The notes: generated from the letters alone by a model not told the origin. Counted from the first letter of the stretch, positions 1 through 6,474 are shown. The stretch is DNA of 8,547 nt from Gammaproteobacteria bacterium (GCA_002715785.1 PBAA01000009.1:41460-50006), one strand, 5' to 3'. A program made the numbers and translations.

Positions 1-356
1 TGGGCCATACGGACAATAGTTTCGTAGATGGAAAGATCACCGTGCGGATGATATTTCCCCATGACTTCACCCGATACGCGCGCACCTTTGATCGGGCTGC
101 GGTTATACGTGTTGTTCAATTCGCTCATAGCAAACAGAACGCGTCGGTGAACGGGTTTAAGACCGTCCCGGATATCGGGCAGTGCCCGTGAAACGATCAC
201 GCTCATCGCGTAACCGAGAAACGACTCGCGTAGTTCGTCCTCGATATTGACCGGGCGGATTTCTAGGCCACCTGCAGGCGGACCCCCAGCAACGACGTCG
301 TCGCCTCCCGAACCGGAACCACTTTCAGACTCTGTCGAGTTTTCGTCTTCAGGCAT
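1..356 (-). CDS. gyrA: DNA gyrase subunit A, N-terminal part (cut by window edge)
   Basis: GyrA is the DNA-cleaving subunit of gyrase, the type II topoisomerase that introduces negative supercoils. I translated 118 codons from ATG at 356-354 to the window edge. Residues 35-118 match the GyrA winged-helix start: PVNIEDEL, GYAMSVIV, RALPDIRDGLKPVHRR and GKYHPHGD. They fit GyrA better than ParC (SVIVSRALPD, ETIVRMA). The catalytic tyrosine lies beyond the edge. Residues 1-34 are an acidic, Ser/Gly-rich extension; E. coli has about nine residues here. No alternative start codon lies between this ATG and the core, and an in-frame TGA stands 24 nt upstream, so the extension is forced. With an offset of 25, E. 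coli Ser83 corresponds to Leu108 and Asp87 to Glu112. No Shine-Dalgarno is seen. It is divergent from mtaD. Confidence 0.96.
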   Translation of the reverse strand, partial: MPEDENSTESESGSGSGGDDVVAGGPPAGGLEIRPVNIEDELRESFLGYAMSVIVSRALPDIRDGLKPVHRRVLFAMSELNNTYNRSPIKGARVSGEVMGKYHPHGDLSIYETIVRMA

Positions 357-415
357 CGGAAGAAGGAAACAGGGTACTCATCGAGTCGTTAAATCACGGT
401 GTTGGGAATAGGCCA

Positions 416-424
416 ATTCTACCA
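416..424 (-). promoter_or_regulatory. Candidate extended -10 promoter of gyrA
   Basis: On the minus strand this reads TGG-TAGAAT: a 5/6 match to TATAAT preceded by the TGn of an extended -10. The hexamer 17 nt upstream (444-439, TCCAGA) matches the -35 consensus at only three positions, which is usual for extended -10 promoters. Transcription would start near 409 and give a leader of about 53 nt before gyrA. This is a motif match only. Confidence 0.45.
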
Positions 425-455
425 TGTTCTAACCATCATCTGGAGGTTTTGGACT

Positions 456-470
456 AACCGCTGACCGGTT
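456..470. repeat. Short inverted repeat between the gyrA and mtaD promoters
   Basis: AACCG (456-460) and CGGTT (466-470) form perfect 5-bp arms around a 5-nt centre. The site lies upstream of both the gyrA and mtaD -10 candidates, where a regulator could affect either gene. Arms this short can occur by chance, so an operator role is only a possibility. Confidence 0.2.
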
Positions 471-487
471 TTTGAAGACTGTTCCGC

Positions 488-493
488 TATACT
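488..493 (+). promoter_or_regulatory. -10-like box directly upstream of mtaD
   Basis: TATACT matches the sigma-70 -10 consensus at five of six positions. Its distance to the mtaD ATG (501) is 7 nt, so a transcript starting here would begin at or next to the start codon. No convincing -35 hexamer lies 15-19 nt upstream. There is also no Shine-Dalgarno before the ATG, which makes a leaderless mRNA possible but unproven. Confidence 0.3.
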
Positions 494-500
494 CAGATAG

Positions 501-1820
501 ATGTCGAATCTGACCGTTAAAACACTACTTCTCGCACGACATCTATTACCCATTTCGCCTTCTAACACGGTTCTTGATGACCATGGTGTTGTCGTGGAAA
601 ACGGTCGCATCCTCGCAATCGATTCGAATCATTCGCTATTGAAGAAACATCCGGAAGCTGTCCAAGTCGACTTGAGACACCACATCGTGATGCCCGGGTT
701 AATTAATGCACATGGCCATCTCGCAATGTCGTTACTGCGTGGTTTAGGAGAAGGCCACCTTCTCGATACGTGGCTACGCGAAGTGATCTGGCCATTGGAA
801 ACGAGGTTTGTATCTCCGGACTTCGTCGCGGCAGGAACGCGACTCGCCATCGCCGAAATGTTGAGCCGAGGAGTGACCACGGCTAGTGACATGTACTATT
901 TCCCGGAAGTCACCGCAGCCATCGCGGCGGAATTAGGCTTTCGCGCTCAAATCGCTTTTCCCGTAATAGAGCAACGCAATTCATATTCGAATACAGCGGA
1001 CGAATGCATCCATCGAGGAGTGGAGCTTAACGATGCTTATCGAACAGCCAAAACTATACATCTGGCATTTGGTCCACACGCGGCCTATACGGTGCCGAAA
1101 GACACTCTAACTCGGGTGTTCACGTTGGCGGCTGAAATTGGTATCCCGATCCAAATGCATATCCATGAAACGCGACAAGAAGTGCGTAATGCCCACGAGA
1201 AATTAGGCAGTTCGTGGATCGAGTACTTAGATAGGTACGGGATGCTGGTACCAGAACTACAAGCCGTCCACATGACGAGTCTGACCCCAGAAGAGATCCA
1301 ACGCGTTGCTGAACGAGACGTCAAAGTGATCCATTGTCCTTATTCCAACCTCAAGCTAAACAGCGGCAGGTGTCCGATCTCAGATCTATACAGCGCGGGA
1401 ATCACAGTAGCCTTGGGTACCGACGGAGCAGCCTCGAATAACGCTCTCGATTTACTGGGAGAAGCTCGTCTGGCCGCACTACTCGCGAATGATGGTACGG
1501 AGAATCCATCTCGCGTTACGTCGGAGCAGATCCTTGAATCCGCGACGTTGGGTGGAGCGCGAGCACTGGGGCTAGAGGCCGAAACCGGATCGATCGAATC
1601 AGGCAAAGCTGCTGATTTGATCGCAATTGACGTTGACAATCCAGGTCTTCAACCTCTGTTCGATGCCCATGCACAGCTCATCCATACGGCTGCCGCCAAC
1701 CAGGTCAGCCATACCTGGGTTGAAGGGAAACTCCTCTATGAAAACGGATCCCACATAGGTCTCGACGTCAACGAAGTTGTCGCTACAGCTCGTACGTGGC
1801 GCGATAGGCTTTCAACATGA
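501..1820 (+). CDS. mtaD: 5-methylthioadenosine/S-adenosylhomocysteine deaminase (TRZ/ATZ amidohydrolase)
   Basis: This is a cytosolic metal-dependent deaminase of the amidohydrolase superfamily, expected to convert methylthioadenosine or S-adenosylhomocysteine to the inosine form. The 439 residues match the family length. Metal ligands are visible: H71 and H73 (NAHGHLAMSLLRG), H220 (QMHIHE) and D308 (GTDGAASNN). Likely substrate-contact residues are E100 (WPLE), H193 (GPHAAYT) and E223. The segment CPYSNLKLNSG and the C-terminal GSIESGKAADL are also typical. An in-frame TAG directly precedes the ATG, so the start cannot lie further upstream. The stop overlaps the ubiG start as ATGA, suggesting coupled translation. 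Pseudomonas carries a related gene between gyrA/mtnA and ubiG; mtnA is not present here. A different purine or triazine deaminase cannot be excluded, but the neighbour supports MtaD. Confidence 0.88.
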   Translation: MSNLTVKTLLLARHLLPISPSNTVLDDHGVVVENGRILAIDSNHSLLKKHPEAVQVDLRHHIVMPGLINAHGHLAMSLLRGLGEGHLLDTWLREVIWPLETRFVSPDFVAAGTRLAIAEMLSRGVTTASDMYYFPEVTAAIAAELGFRAQIAFPVIEQRNSYSNTADECIHRGVELNDAYRTAKTIHLAFGPHAAYTVPKDTLTRVFTLAAEIGIPIQMHIHETRQEVRNAHEKLGSSWIEYLDRYGMLVPELQAVHMTSLTPEEIQRVAERDVKVIHCPYSNLKLNSGRCPISDLYSAGITVALGTDGAASNNALDLLGEARLAALLANDGTENPSRVTSEQILESATLGGARALGLEAETGSIESGKAADLIAIDVDNPGLQPLFDAHAQLIHTAAANQVSHTWVEGKLLYENGSHIGLDVNEVVATARTWRDRLST

Positions 1821-2515
1821 ACGTCGATCCAAACGAAGTCCAAAAATTCGAGTCACTAGCACATCGTTGGTGGGATCCCGAAGGTGAATTCCGCCCTTTA
1901 CACGATATTAATAGCACCCGCCTAAAATACATCGACGATCACGCTGCCGTAGCCGGTCTTCGGGTACTGGAAGTCGGCTGCGGTGGTGGAATCCTGACAC
2001 AGAGTCTCGCTGAACTTGGGGCCGTAACAACCGGTATTGACGTCGCACCTGGCCCGCTGACAGTCGCTCAATTGCACGCGATTGAGACTCAAATGGGCGA
2101 AAAGATCCGGTACATAGAAACCACCGCGGAATCTTTTGCCGAAGTCGAACCCGAATCTTTCGACGTCGTGGCCGCGTTAGAGATGCTAGAACACGTTCCT
2201 GACTATCGATCTACCGTTTATGCACTCGCCAAGCTCACTCGTCCTGGAGGCAAGGTGTTTCTCTCCACAATTAATCGCAGCTCTAAGGCATATCTGATGG
2301 CGGTACTTGGCGCCGAGTATGTTCTCAATATTTTGCCGCGTGGAACTCACGATTACGCCAAGTTCATTAGACCCAGCGAACTCGCCAACGCTGCCCGCGA
2401 TGCCGGTCTATTAGTAAAAGACATTACAGGCTATAGCTATAACCCATTGACTCGTGGTTGCAAATTAGTCGCCAATCCGTCTGTTAACTATCTTGTGTAC
2501 GCCCAAAAGTTATAG
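1817..2515 (+). CDS. ubiG: Ubiquinone biosynthesis O-methyltransferase UbiG
   Basis: UbiG performs both O-methylations of ubiquinone synthesis, using S-adenosylmethionine, at the inner face of the cytoplasmic membrane. The 232-residue length is normal. The N-terminal FESLAHRWWDPEGEFRPLH block is a UbiG signature. The SAM-binding glycine loop is LEVGCGGG (51-58), followed by the acidic residue in GIDVAP (D75) and EMLEHVPDY (122-130). The segment around 157-187 (KAYLMAVLGAEY, LPRGTHDYAKFIRPSEL) matches the region that binds membrane lipids in UbiG. The ATG overlaps the mtaD stop by 4 nt, so the two are probably cotranscribed. The pairing is sensible because UbiG releases S-adenosylhomocysteine, an inhibitor that MtaD-type enzymes can consume. 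I see nothing truncated or missing. Confidence 0.95.
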   Translation: MNVDPNEVQKFESLAHRWWDPEGEFRPLHDINSTRLKYIDDHAAVAGLRVLEVGCGGGILTQSLAELGAVTTGIDVAPGPLTVAQLHAIETQMGEKIRYIETTAESFAEVEPESFDVVAALEMLEHVPDYRSTVYALAKLTRPGGKVFLSTINRSSKAYLMAVLGAEYVLNILPRGTHDYAKFIRPSELANAARDAGLLVKDITGYSYNPLTRGCKLVANPSVNYLVYAQKL

Positions 2516-2522
2516 CCCCCAT

Positions 2523-2543
2523 ATTCGCATTGTCATCGCGAAT
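2523..2543. repeat. Weak inverted repeat in the ubiG/rluB convergent spacer
   Basis: ATTCGC (2523-2528) and GCGAAT (2538-2543) form a 6-bp stem with a 9-nt loop in the 71-bp gap between the ubiG and rluB stops. No T-run follows on either strand, so it is not a convincing intrinsic terminator. It is the only symmetric element I find in this spacer. Confidence 0.25.
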
Positions 2544-2586
2544 CACCTCACGATCGCCGTGTGTAATAGTGAAACGCTAATCCTGG

Positions 2587-3420
2587 TTAATTACGATGGC
2601 TCGTTGGGGCCGCAAGCCCGGGGTAAGGAATCAACACGGAATTTCCGACATTAAGCTTTTTGGTTTTATCCGGGCCGGATTTTACATATTTAACACCCAT
2701 TAAATCGCAAAGGCGTCGGACGTCGTCTGGCCCTATTTCCATCAGTTGCCCACGTCGCAACGACGAAGGAAGAACCACCGGTCCAAAGCGAACACGTTTC
2801 AAACGAGTGACTTTCACACCCTGACTTGCGAATAACAGTCGAACTTCTCGATTACGACCCTCCATTAGCACAACGTGATACCAATGATTACTACCGTGTC
2901 CGTTGTAGTAACGTATGTCAGAGAATCGACCGATCTCGCCGTCAATCGTCACACCGCTCTTTAGTTGCTCCATGCCCGCATCTTCTAGTTTGCCTTCGAC
3001 CCGCACAGCGTACTCCCGATCAATTCCTGTACTTGGGTGCATGAGCCGATGGGCTAACAAACCATCGTTAACAAATAATAAGAGTCCACTTGTGTTGACG
3101 TCCAAACGTCCAACTGAAATCCACCGGCCACCGGCCAGTACAGGTAATTCGTCGAAAACGGATGCCAAATTGTCGGCAGGAGCGGCTGAGACAATTGTTC
3201 CAACCCGTTTGTTCATCAGCAACGCTCTCGGCGGTGTCATTTTCCGAGGGGCTAGCTCCTGACCATCAACCTTGATGTTCTCGGTTTCAGTGACTCGCTG
3301 CCCGAGCATCGCAATTCGACCATCAACCAGAACGCGTCCAGCTTGAATCCAACGCTCCATTTCGCGACGCGATCCTAGACCACGAGAAGCAAGTACTTTC
3401 TGCAGTTTCTCAGATTTCAA
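2587..3420 (-). CDS. rluB: 23S rRNA pseudouridine synthase, RluB type
   Basis: RluB converts a uridine of 23S rRNA (U2605 in E. coli), near the peptidyl-transferase centre, to pseudouridine. The 277 residues start with an S4 RNA-binding domain (about 3-60: KLQKVLASRGLGSRRE, GRVLVDG). The RsuA-family catalytic domain follows: GRLDVNTSGLLLF holds the catalytic Asp107, and REYAVRV (135-141) and EGRNREVRLLF (187-197) are further family motifs. The C-terminal tail after about 245 is basic and probably disordered. The start must be TTG at 3420-3418: the in-frame scpB stop TGA lies 12 nt upstream with no other start codon between, and the next ATG (residue 21) would cut into the S4 domain. No Shine-Dalgarno is visible. 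It is last in the trpS-scpA-scpB-rluB operon. RluE or RsuA are less likely because of the genomic context. Confidence 0.93.
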   Translation of the reverse strand: MKSEKLQKVLASRGLGSRREMERWIQAGRVLVDGRIAMLGQRVTETENIKVDGQELAPRKMTPPRALLMNKRVGTIVSAAPADNLASVFDELPVLAGGRWISVGRLDVNTSGLLLFVNDGLLAHRLMHPSTGIDREYAVRVEGKLEDAGMEQLKSGVTIDGEIGRFSDIRYYNGHGSNHWYHVVLMEGRNREVRLLFASQGVKVTRLKRVRFGPVVLPSSLRRGQLMEIGPDDVRRLCDLMGVKYVKSGPDKTKKLNVGNSVLIPYPGLAAPTSHRN

Positions 3421-3432
3421 GGAAGCGTCTAA

Positions 3433-4206
3433 TCAGTCCGCCGTCGGGAGTTTTACAACCTCAGCTAACGGTCGCCTTTCGTCACCTTGCCCGGGTTCTG
3501 GTTCGCCCTTGCCTTCTTCCACATTCCCGTCAGACGCATCCGATGTTGAAGACTCGTCGATTCCATCATCAACTACCATCAGCATCTCGGCGGAACCAGA
3601 TTCAGCTTCCGTTCCAGAATCATCCGATGCGTTCCGAACTTCATCAACCTCTTGAAATAAAACCGGTTCGATCAGCGCTTTTACCTCCGACAATGGCGGC
3701 AATTCAGCGAGTGATTTGAGATTAAAATAATCGAGAAAGGCTCTCGTCGTTGCATAAAGAATAGGACGGCCCGGAACCTCGCGATGGCCAATCTCTCGAA
3801 TCCAGCCCCGTTCCATTAACGTCCGCATGATGTTGGAACTAACACTGACTCCCCTAACTTCCTCGATATCACCTCGGGTCGCCGGTTGCCGATACGCGAT
3901 CAACGCAAGAGTCTCCAACAAGGCTCTCGAGTATCTAGGCGGTTTCTGTTCCCAAAGTCGGCCGATCCATTCCGACAACCCCGCTCGTACCTGGAACCTG
4001 TATCCGGACGCGACCCTGACAAGCTCGTAACCTCTCTCGGTACACCCCATTTCGATGTCGCCTAGGACGTCTCTCAATAAGCCCCGGGGCTCTTCACTAT
4101 CCAAGTCTCCTTCTAAGAAAAGCCGCTCGAGTTGTTCTACCGATAACGGTTCGCCAGCGACCAATAATGCCGCTTCAACTATTTTTCTGACTTCCCCAAT
4201 ATCCAT
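3433..4206 (-). CDS. scpB: Segregation and condensation protein B
   Basis: ScpB is the kite subunit of the SMC-ScpA-ScpB condensin, which compacts and segregates sister chromosomes. It dimerises through winged-helix domains and clasps the middle of ScpA. The 257 residues begin with IVEAALLVAGEPLSVEQL (9-26). The most conserved block follows at about 93-165: SRALLETLALIAYRQPATRGDIEEVRGV, then a second winged helix with GHREVPGRPILYATT. Residues after about 190 form a long acidic, Ser/Glu/Asp-rich tail that looks disordered; many ScpB proteins are shorter. The ATG overlaps the scpA stop by one base (TAATG), which suggests translational coupling. Confidence 0.95.
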   Translation of the reverse strand: MDIGEVRKIVEAALLVAGEPLSVEQLERLFLEGDLDSEEPRGLLRDVLGDIEMGCTERGYELVRVASGYRFQVRAGLSEWIGRLWEQKPPRYSRALLETLALIAYRQPATRGDIEEVRGVSVSSNIMRTLMERGWIREIGHREVPGRPILYATTRAFLDYFNLKSLAELPPLSEVKALIEPVLFQEVDEVRNASDDSGTEAESGSAEMLMVVDDGIDESSTSDASDGNVEEGKGEPEPGQGDERRPLAEVVKLPTAD

Positions 4207-5078
4207 TACTCTTCATCCTCTACCGCTTCACTCCTTGTTTGCACATATATCGGCGAGTACGGCTCATTCTGAGAGACATCGACAAGGCCTTCGCGCATTA
4301 ACTCAAGCAACGCCATAAACGTGACGACAACGCCTCTACGGCCTTCTTCTATTTCGAATAGCTCCGAAAAATTCAAGAAGCCGGTGTTTCCCGCTATTCG
4401 TTCGAGGATATTTGACATTCTCTCCTGGATCGAGAGCGGTTCCGCTGTTACGGAATGACGTTTAAATAGCTCGACCCGATTGAGCACTTCGGCAAGTGCG
4501 ATCGACAATTCACGAAAATCTACGATGGGATCCGAATGACCTCGAACAAGCTCGGGTTTTTCGACGTGAGCGACATGTATCTCGCGTTCAACTCGCGGCA
4601 TAGTGTCGATGTTCGCCGCGGCTTCCTTGAATACTTCGTATTCTTGAAGCCGACGAATTAACTCGGCACGCGGATCAGTTTCATCTTCATCGGCATCTTG
4701 TTCTCGCGGAAGCAACATTCGCGATTTGATTTCTGCCAACATTGCGGCCATGACCAGGTATTCGCCGGCTAACTCAAGTTGTAGAACCGACATTAGCTCG
4801 ATGTATTGCATGTACTGTTGTGTTATTTCGGCAACCCGGATCTCGAGAACATCGAGGTTTTGTCGTCGGATCAAGTACAGCAGAAGATCCAAAGGCCCTT
4901 CAAAAGCTTCAAGAATTACCTCGAGGGCGTCTGGAGGTATATATAGATCGTCCGGAAGTTGTTCGACCACTTGCCCTCGAACAATTGCCACGACTCGATC
5001 ATCCGACTCCGTTTCGACAATTGGTTTCACAGACACATCATCCGCCGACCGATCCGAATCATCTGCGGTACCACTCAT
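4206..5078 (-). CDS. scpA: Segregation and condensation protein A (kleisin)
   Basis: ScpA is the bacterial kleisin that bridges the two SMC heads and carries ScpB. In the 290 residues the N-terminal SMC-neck-binding helices are at about 56-122: FEGPLDLLLYLIRRQNLDVLEI, VAEITQQYMQYI and LAGEYLVMAAMLAEIKSRMLLP. An acidic linker (126-137) and a helical middle follow. The C-terminal winged helix that caps the SMC head is at about 235-283 (FSELFEI, VVVTFMALLELMREGLVDVSQ). The first 55 residues are an Asp-rich extension not needed for the core fold. The ATG overlaps the trpS stop as ATGA, and a weak AGGGA lies 10 nt upstream. With scpB it implies SMC-type rather than MukBEF condensin. Confidence 0.95.
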   Translation of the reverse strand: MSGTADDSDRSADDVSVKPIVETESDDRVVAIVRGQVVEQLPDDLYIPPDALEVILEAFEGPLDLLLYLIRRQNLDVLEIRVAEITQQYMQYIELMSVLQLELAGEYLVMAAMLAEIKSRMLLPREQDADEDETDPRAELIRRLQEYEVFKEAAANIDTMPRVEREIHVAHVEKPELVRGHSDPIVDFRELSIALAEVLNRVELFKRHSVTAEPLSIQERMSNILERIAGNTGFLNFSELFEIEEGRRGVVVTFMALLELMREGLVDVSQNEPYSPIYVQTRSEAVEDEE

Positions 5079-6289
5079 CGATACGAAATCCCTATTGCAC
5101 TTCGGACGTCTTCAAGTGTTTCACGCGCAACGTCCCTTGCCGCTTCTGAACCCTCAATGACGATCGAACGCACCAAATCTCGGTTATTCTCAAATTGTTC
5201 TGCCCTCTCAATAAAAGGAGCCTGTTCCTCATTGATCGCATCTATTAGGGGACCTTTGCATTCGACGCATCCGATTCCCGCGCTCCGACAACCGTTCGAA
5301 GCCCAACGCCTAACATCCTCTTCCGAATAAATTTCGTGTAGTTCGAAAACAGGGCATTTGCTGGGATCACCGGGATCGTCGCGTCGCACCCGTTGAGGAT
5401 CTGTTTTCATTGTTCGAATTTTCTGTTCGACGACAATCGGATCTTCGCGTAGTCTGAGAGTGTTATTTAACGACTTCGACATCTTTTTGCCATCTAGACC
5501 AGGAACTTTGGGAGTCTCCGTCAATAGCGCCTGGGGTTCAGGAAGAATAATTCGACCACCTCCTTCTAAATATCCAAATAGTCGCTCACGGTCACCAATC
5601 GAGAGATTTTGTTGTTCTGTGAGTAACGCTCGGGCCCGTTCAAGTGCTTCGGCATCACCTCTTTCTAGATATTCCTTTCGCGCATTGTTGTAGAGCCGAG
5701 CTGGTTTTCGACCCATTTTTTTTATCGCCGATTCCGCATGTTGTTCAAATTGCGGTTCACGACCGTAAATGTGATTGAACCGCCTGGCTATCTCACGACT
5801 CAGTTCAACGTGAGCCACTTGGTCAGCACCCACCGGAACGTTACCGGCCCGATAAATCAATATATCCGCGCTCTGTAACAGCGGATAACCAAGAAACCCA
5901 TAAGTATCGAGATCATGGTCTTGCAAGGTAGCTATCTGGTCTTTGTAACTGGGGACCCGCTCGAGCCAACTGTTCGGGGTAATCATCGATAACAACAGGT
6001 GCAATTCGGCATGTTCCGGCACTCGGCTCTGTACGAAGATCGTGCACGATCCTGGACTGATTCCCGTAGCTAACCAGTCAATCACGGTATCGAGGGTGAA
6101 TTGTTCAATATCGCCCGTTTCTTGGTAATGCGTCGTTAGTGCGTGCCAGTCAGCGACAAAGAAGAAGCAATCGTACTCGTGTTGCAGTCGGACCCAATTC
6201 TTCAAGACGCCATGGTAATGCGCAATATGTAGTCGGCCGGTCGGCCGCATCCCGGATACGACTCGTCGTTCTGAGTCGTTGCTACTCAA
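5075..6289 (-). CDS. trpS: Tryptophanyl-tRNA synthetase with a four-cysteine cluster motif
   Basis: TrpS charges tRNA(Trp) with tryptophan. I choose TTG at 6289-6287 as the start (404 residues). It places MSSNDSERRVVSGMRPTG at the N-terminus, as in relatives. A frame open to TTG 6409 would add 40 unlike residues and span a perfect -10 box. Class I signatures are HIAH (21-24, usually HxGH) and KMSKS (269-273). GYPLLQSADILIYRAGNVPVGADQVAHVELSREI is the usual Trp/ATP-site core. A helical insert of about 60 residues (about 183-243) makes it longer than the 334-residue E. coli enzyme. Cysteines at 312, 334, 341 and 344 form C-x21-C-x6-C-x2-C, close to the [4Fe-4S] motif C-x22-C-x6-C-x2-C reported for Thermotoga maritima TrpRS. 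It is first gene of the operon, overlapping scpA by 4 nt. The exact start is less sure than the product. Confidence 0.93.
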   Translation of the reverse strand: MSSNDSERRVVSGMRPTGRLHIAHYHGVLKNWVRLQHEYDCFFFVADWHALTTHYQETGDIEQFTLDTVIDWLATGISPGSCTIFVQSRVPEHAELHLLLSMITPNSWLERVPSYKDQIATLQDHDLDTYGFLGYPLLQSADILIYRAGNVPVGADQVAHVELSREIARRFNHIYGREPQFEQHAESAIKKMGRKPARLYNNARKEYLERGDAEALERARALLTEQQNLSIGDRERLFGYLEGGGRIILPEPQALLTETPKVPGLDGKKMSKSLNNTLRLREDPIVVEQKIRTMKTDPQRVRRDDPGDPSKCPVFELHEIYSEEDVRRWASNGCRSAGIGCVECKGPLIDAINEEQAPFIERAEQFENNRDLVRSIVIEGSEAARDVARETLEDVRSAIGISYR

Positions 6290-6347
6290 AGAAGATCTCG
6301 CGATTTTCGAAGACGTATCAAAATCATTATCGAATTCGAACGGAAGT

Positions 6348-6353
6348 ATTATA
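6348..6353 (-). promoter_or_regulatory. Candidate -10 box of the trpS operon promoter
   Basis: The minus strand carries a perfect TATAAT here, 58 nt upstream of the preferred TTG start of trpS. A start near 6341 would give a leader of about 52 nt. No good -35 hexamer is found at 15-19 nt, nor an extended TGn, so activator help is possible. Its position supports the internal TTG start over the longer reading frame. Confidence 0.4.
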
Positions 6354-6409
6354 TGTAAGTCCCTTACTCCAAACCACGGTTTATGAGAGGAGCGCTGTCT
6401 ACCACGCAA

Positions 6410-6460
6410 GTCGGGACTGGATCTTCAGACACCGATACCTGAAGATTCCGATCACCCGAC
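6410..6460. repeat. Two-tier inverted repeat in the trpS/yciB divergent spacer
   Basis: The outer arms are GTCGGG (6410-6415) and CCCGAC (6455-6460), a perfect 6-bp match. The inner arms are ATCTTCAG (6421-6428) and CTGAAGAT (6439-6446), a perfect 8-bp match around a 10-nt centre. The inner stem can extend by a G-T and a G-C pair on its outside. No T-run follows on either strand, so it is not an ordinary terminator. It lies about 57 bp upstream of the trpS -10 box and 56 bp upstream of the small ORF before yciB. It could be a regulator binding site for the divergent genes or, if transcribed, a leader hairpin. Confidence 0.55.
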
Positions 6461-6474
6461 AGTAACCGATCGTT

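Noticed and set aside
2523..2543. Rho-independent terminator shared by ubiG and rluB
   Set aside because: The stem is only 6 bp with a 9-nt loop and neither strand has a following T-run; kept only as a weak inverted repeat.
2826..3262. Open frames of 72 and 115 codons on the plus strand opposite rluB
   Set aside because: They lie antisense to a well-supported RluB, overlap each other in different frames and show no recognisable domain or start signal.
4726..5330. Three overlapping plus-strand open frames (109-144 codons) opposite scpA and the end of trpS
   Set aside because: Ser/Arg-rich low-complexity translations typical of antisense shadows; the minus-strand genes are clear in this interval.
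6139..6465. Plus-strand open frame of 108 codons across the trpS start and the divergent spacer
   Set aside because: Antisense to conserved TrpS sequence for half its length, with no family resemblance or ribosome binding site.
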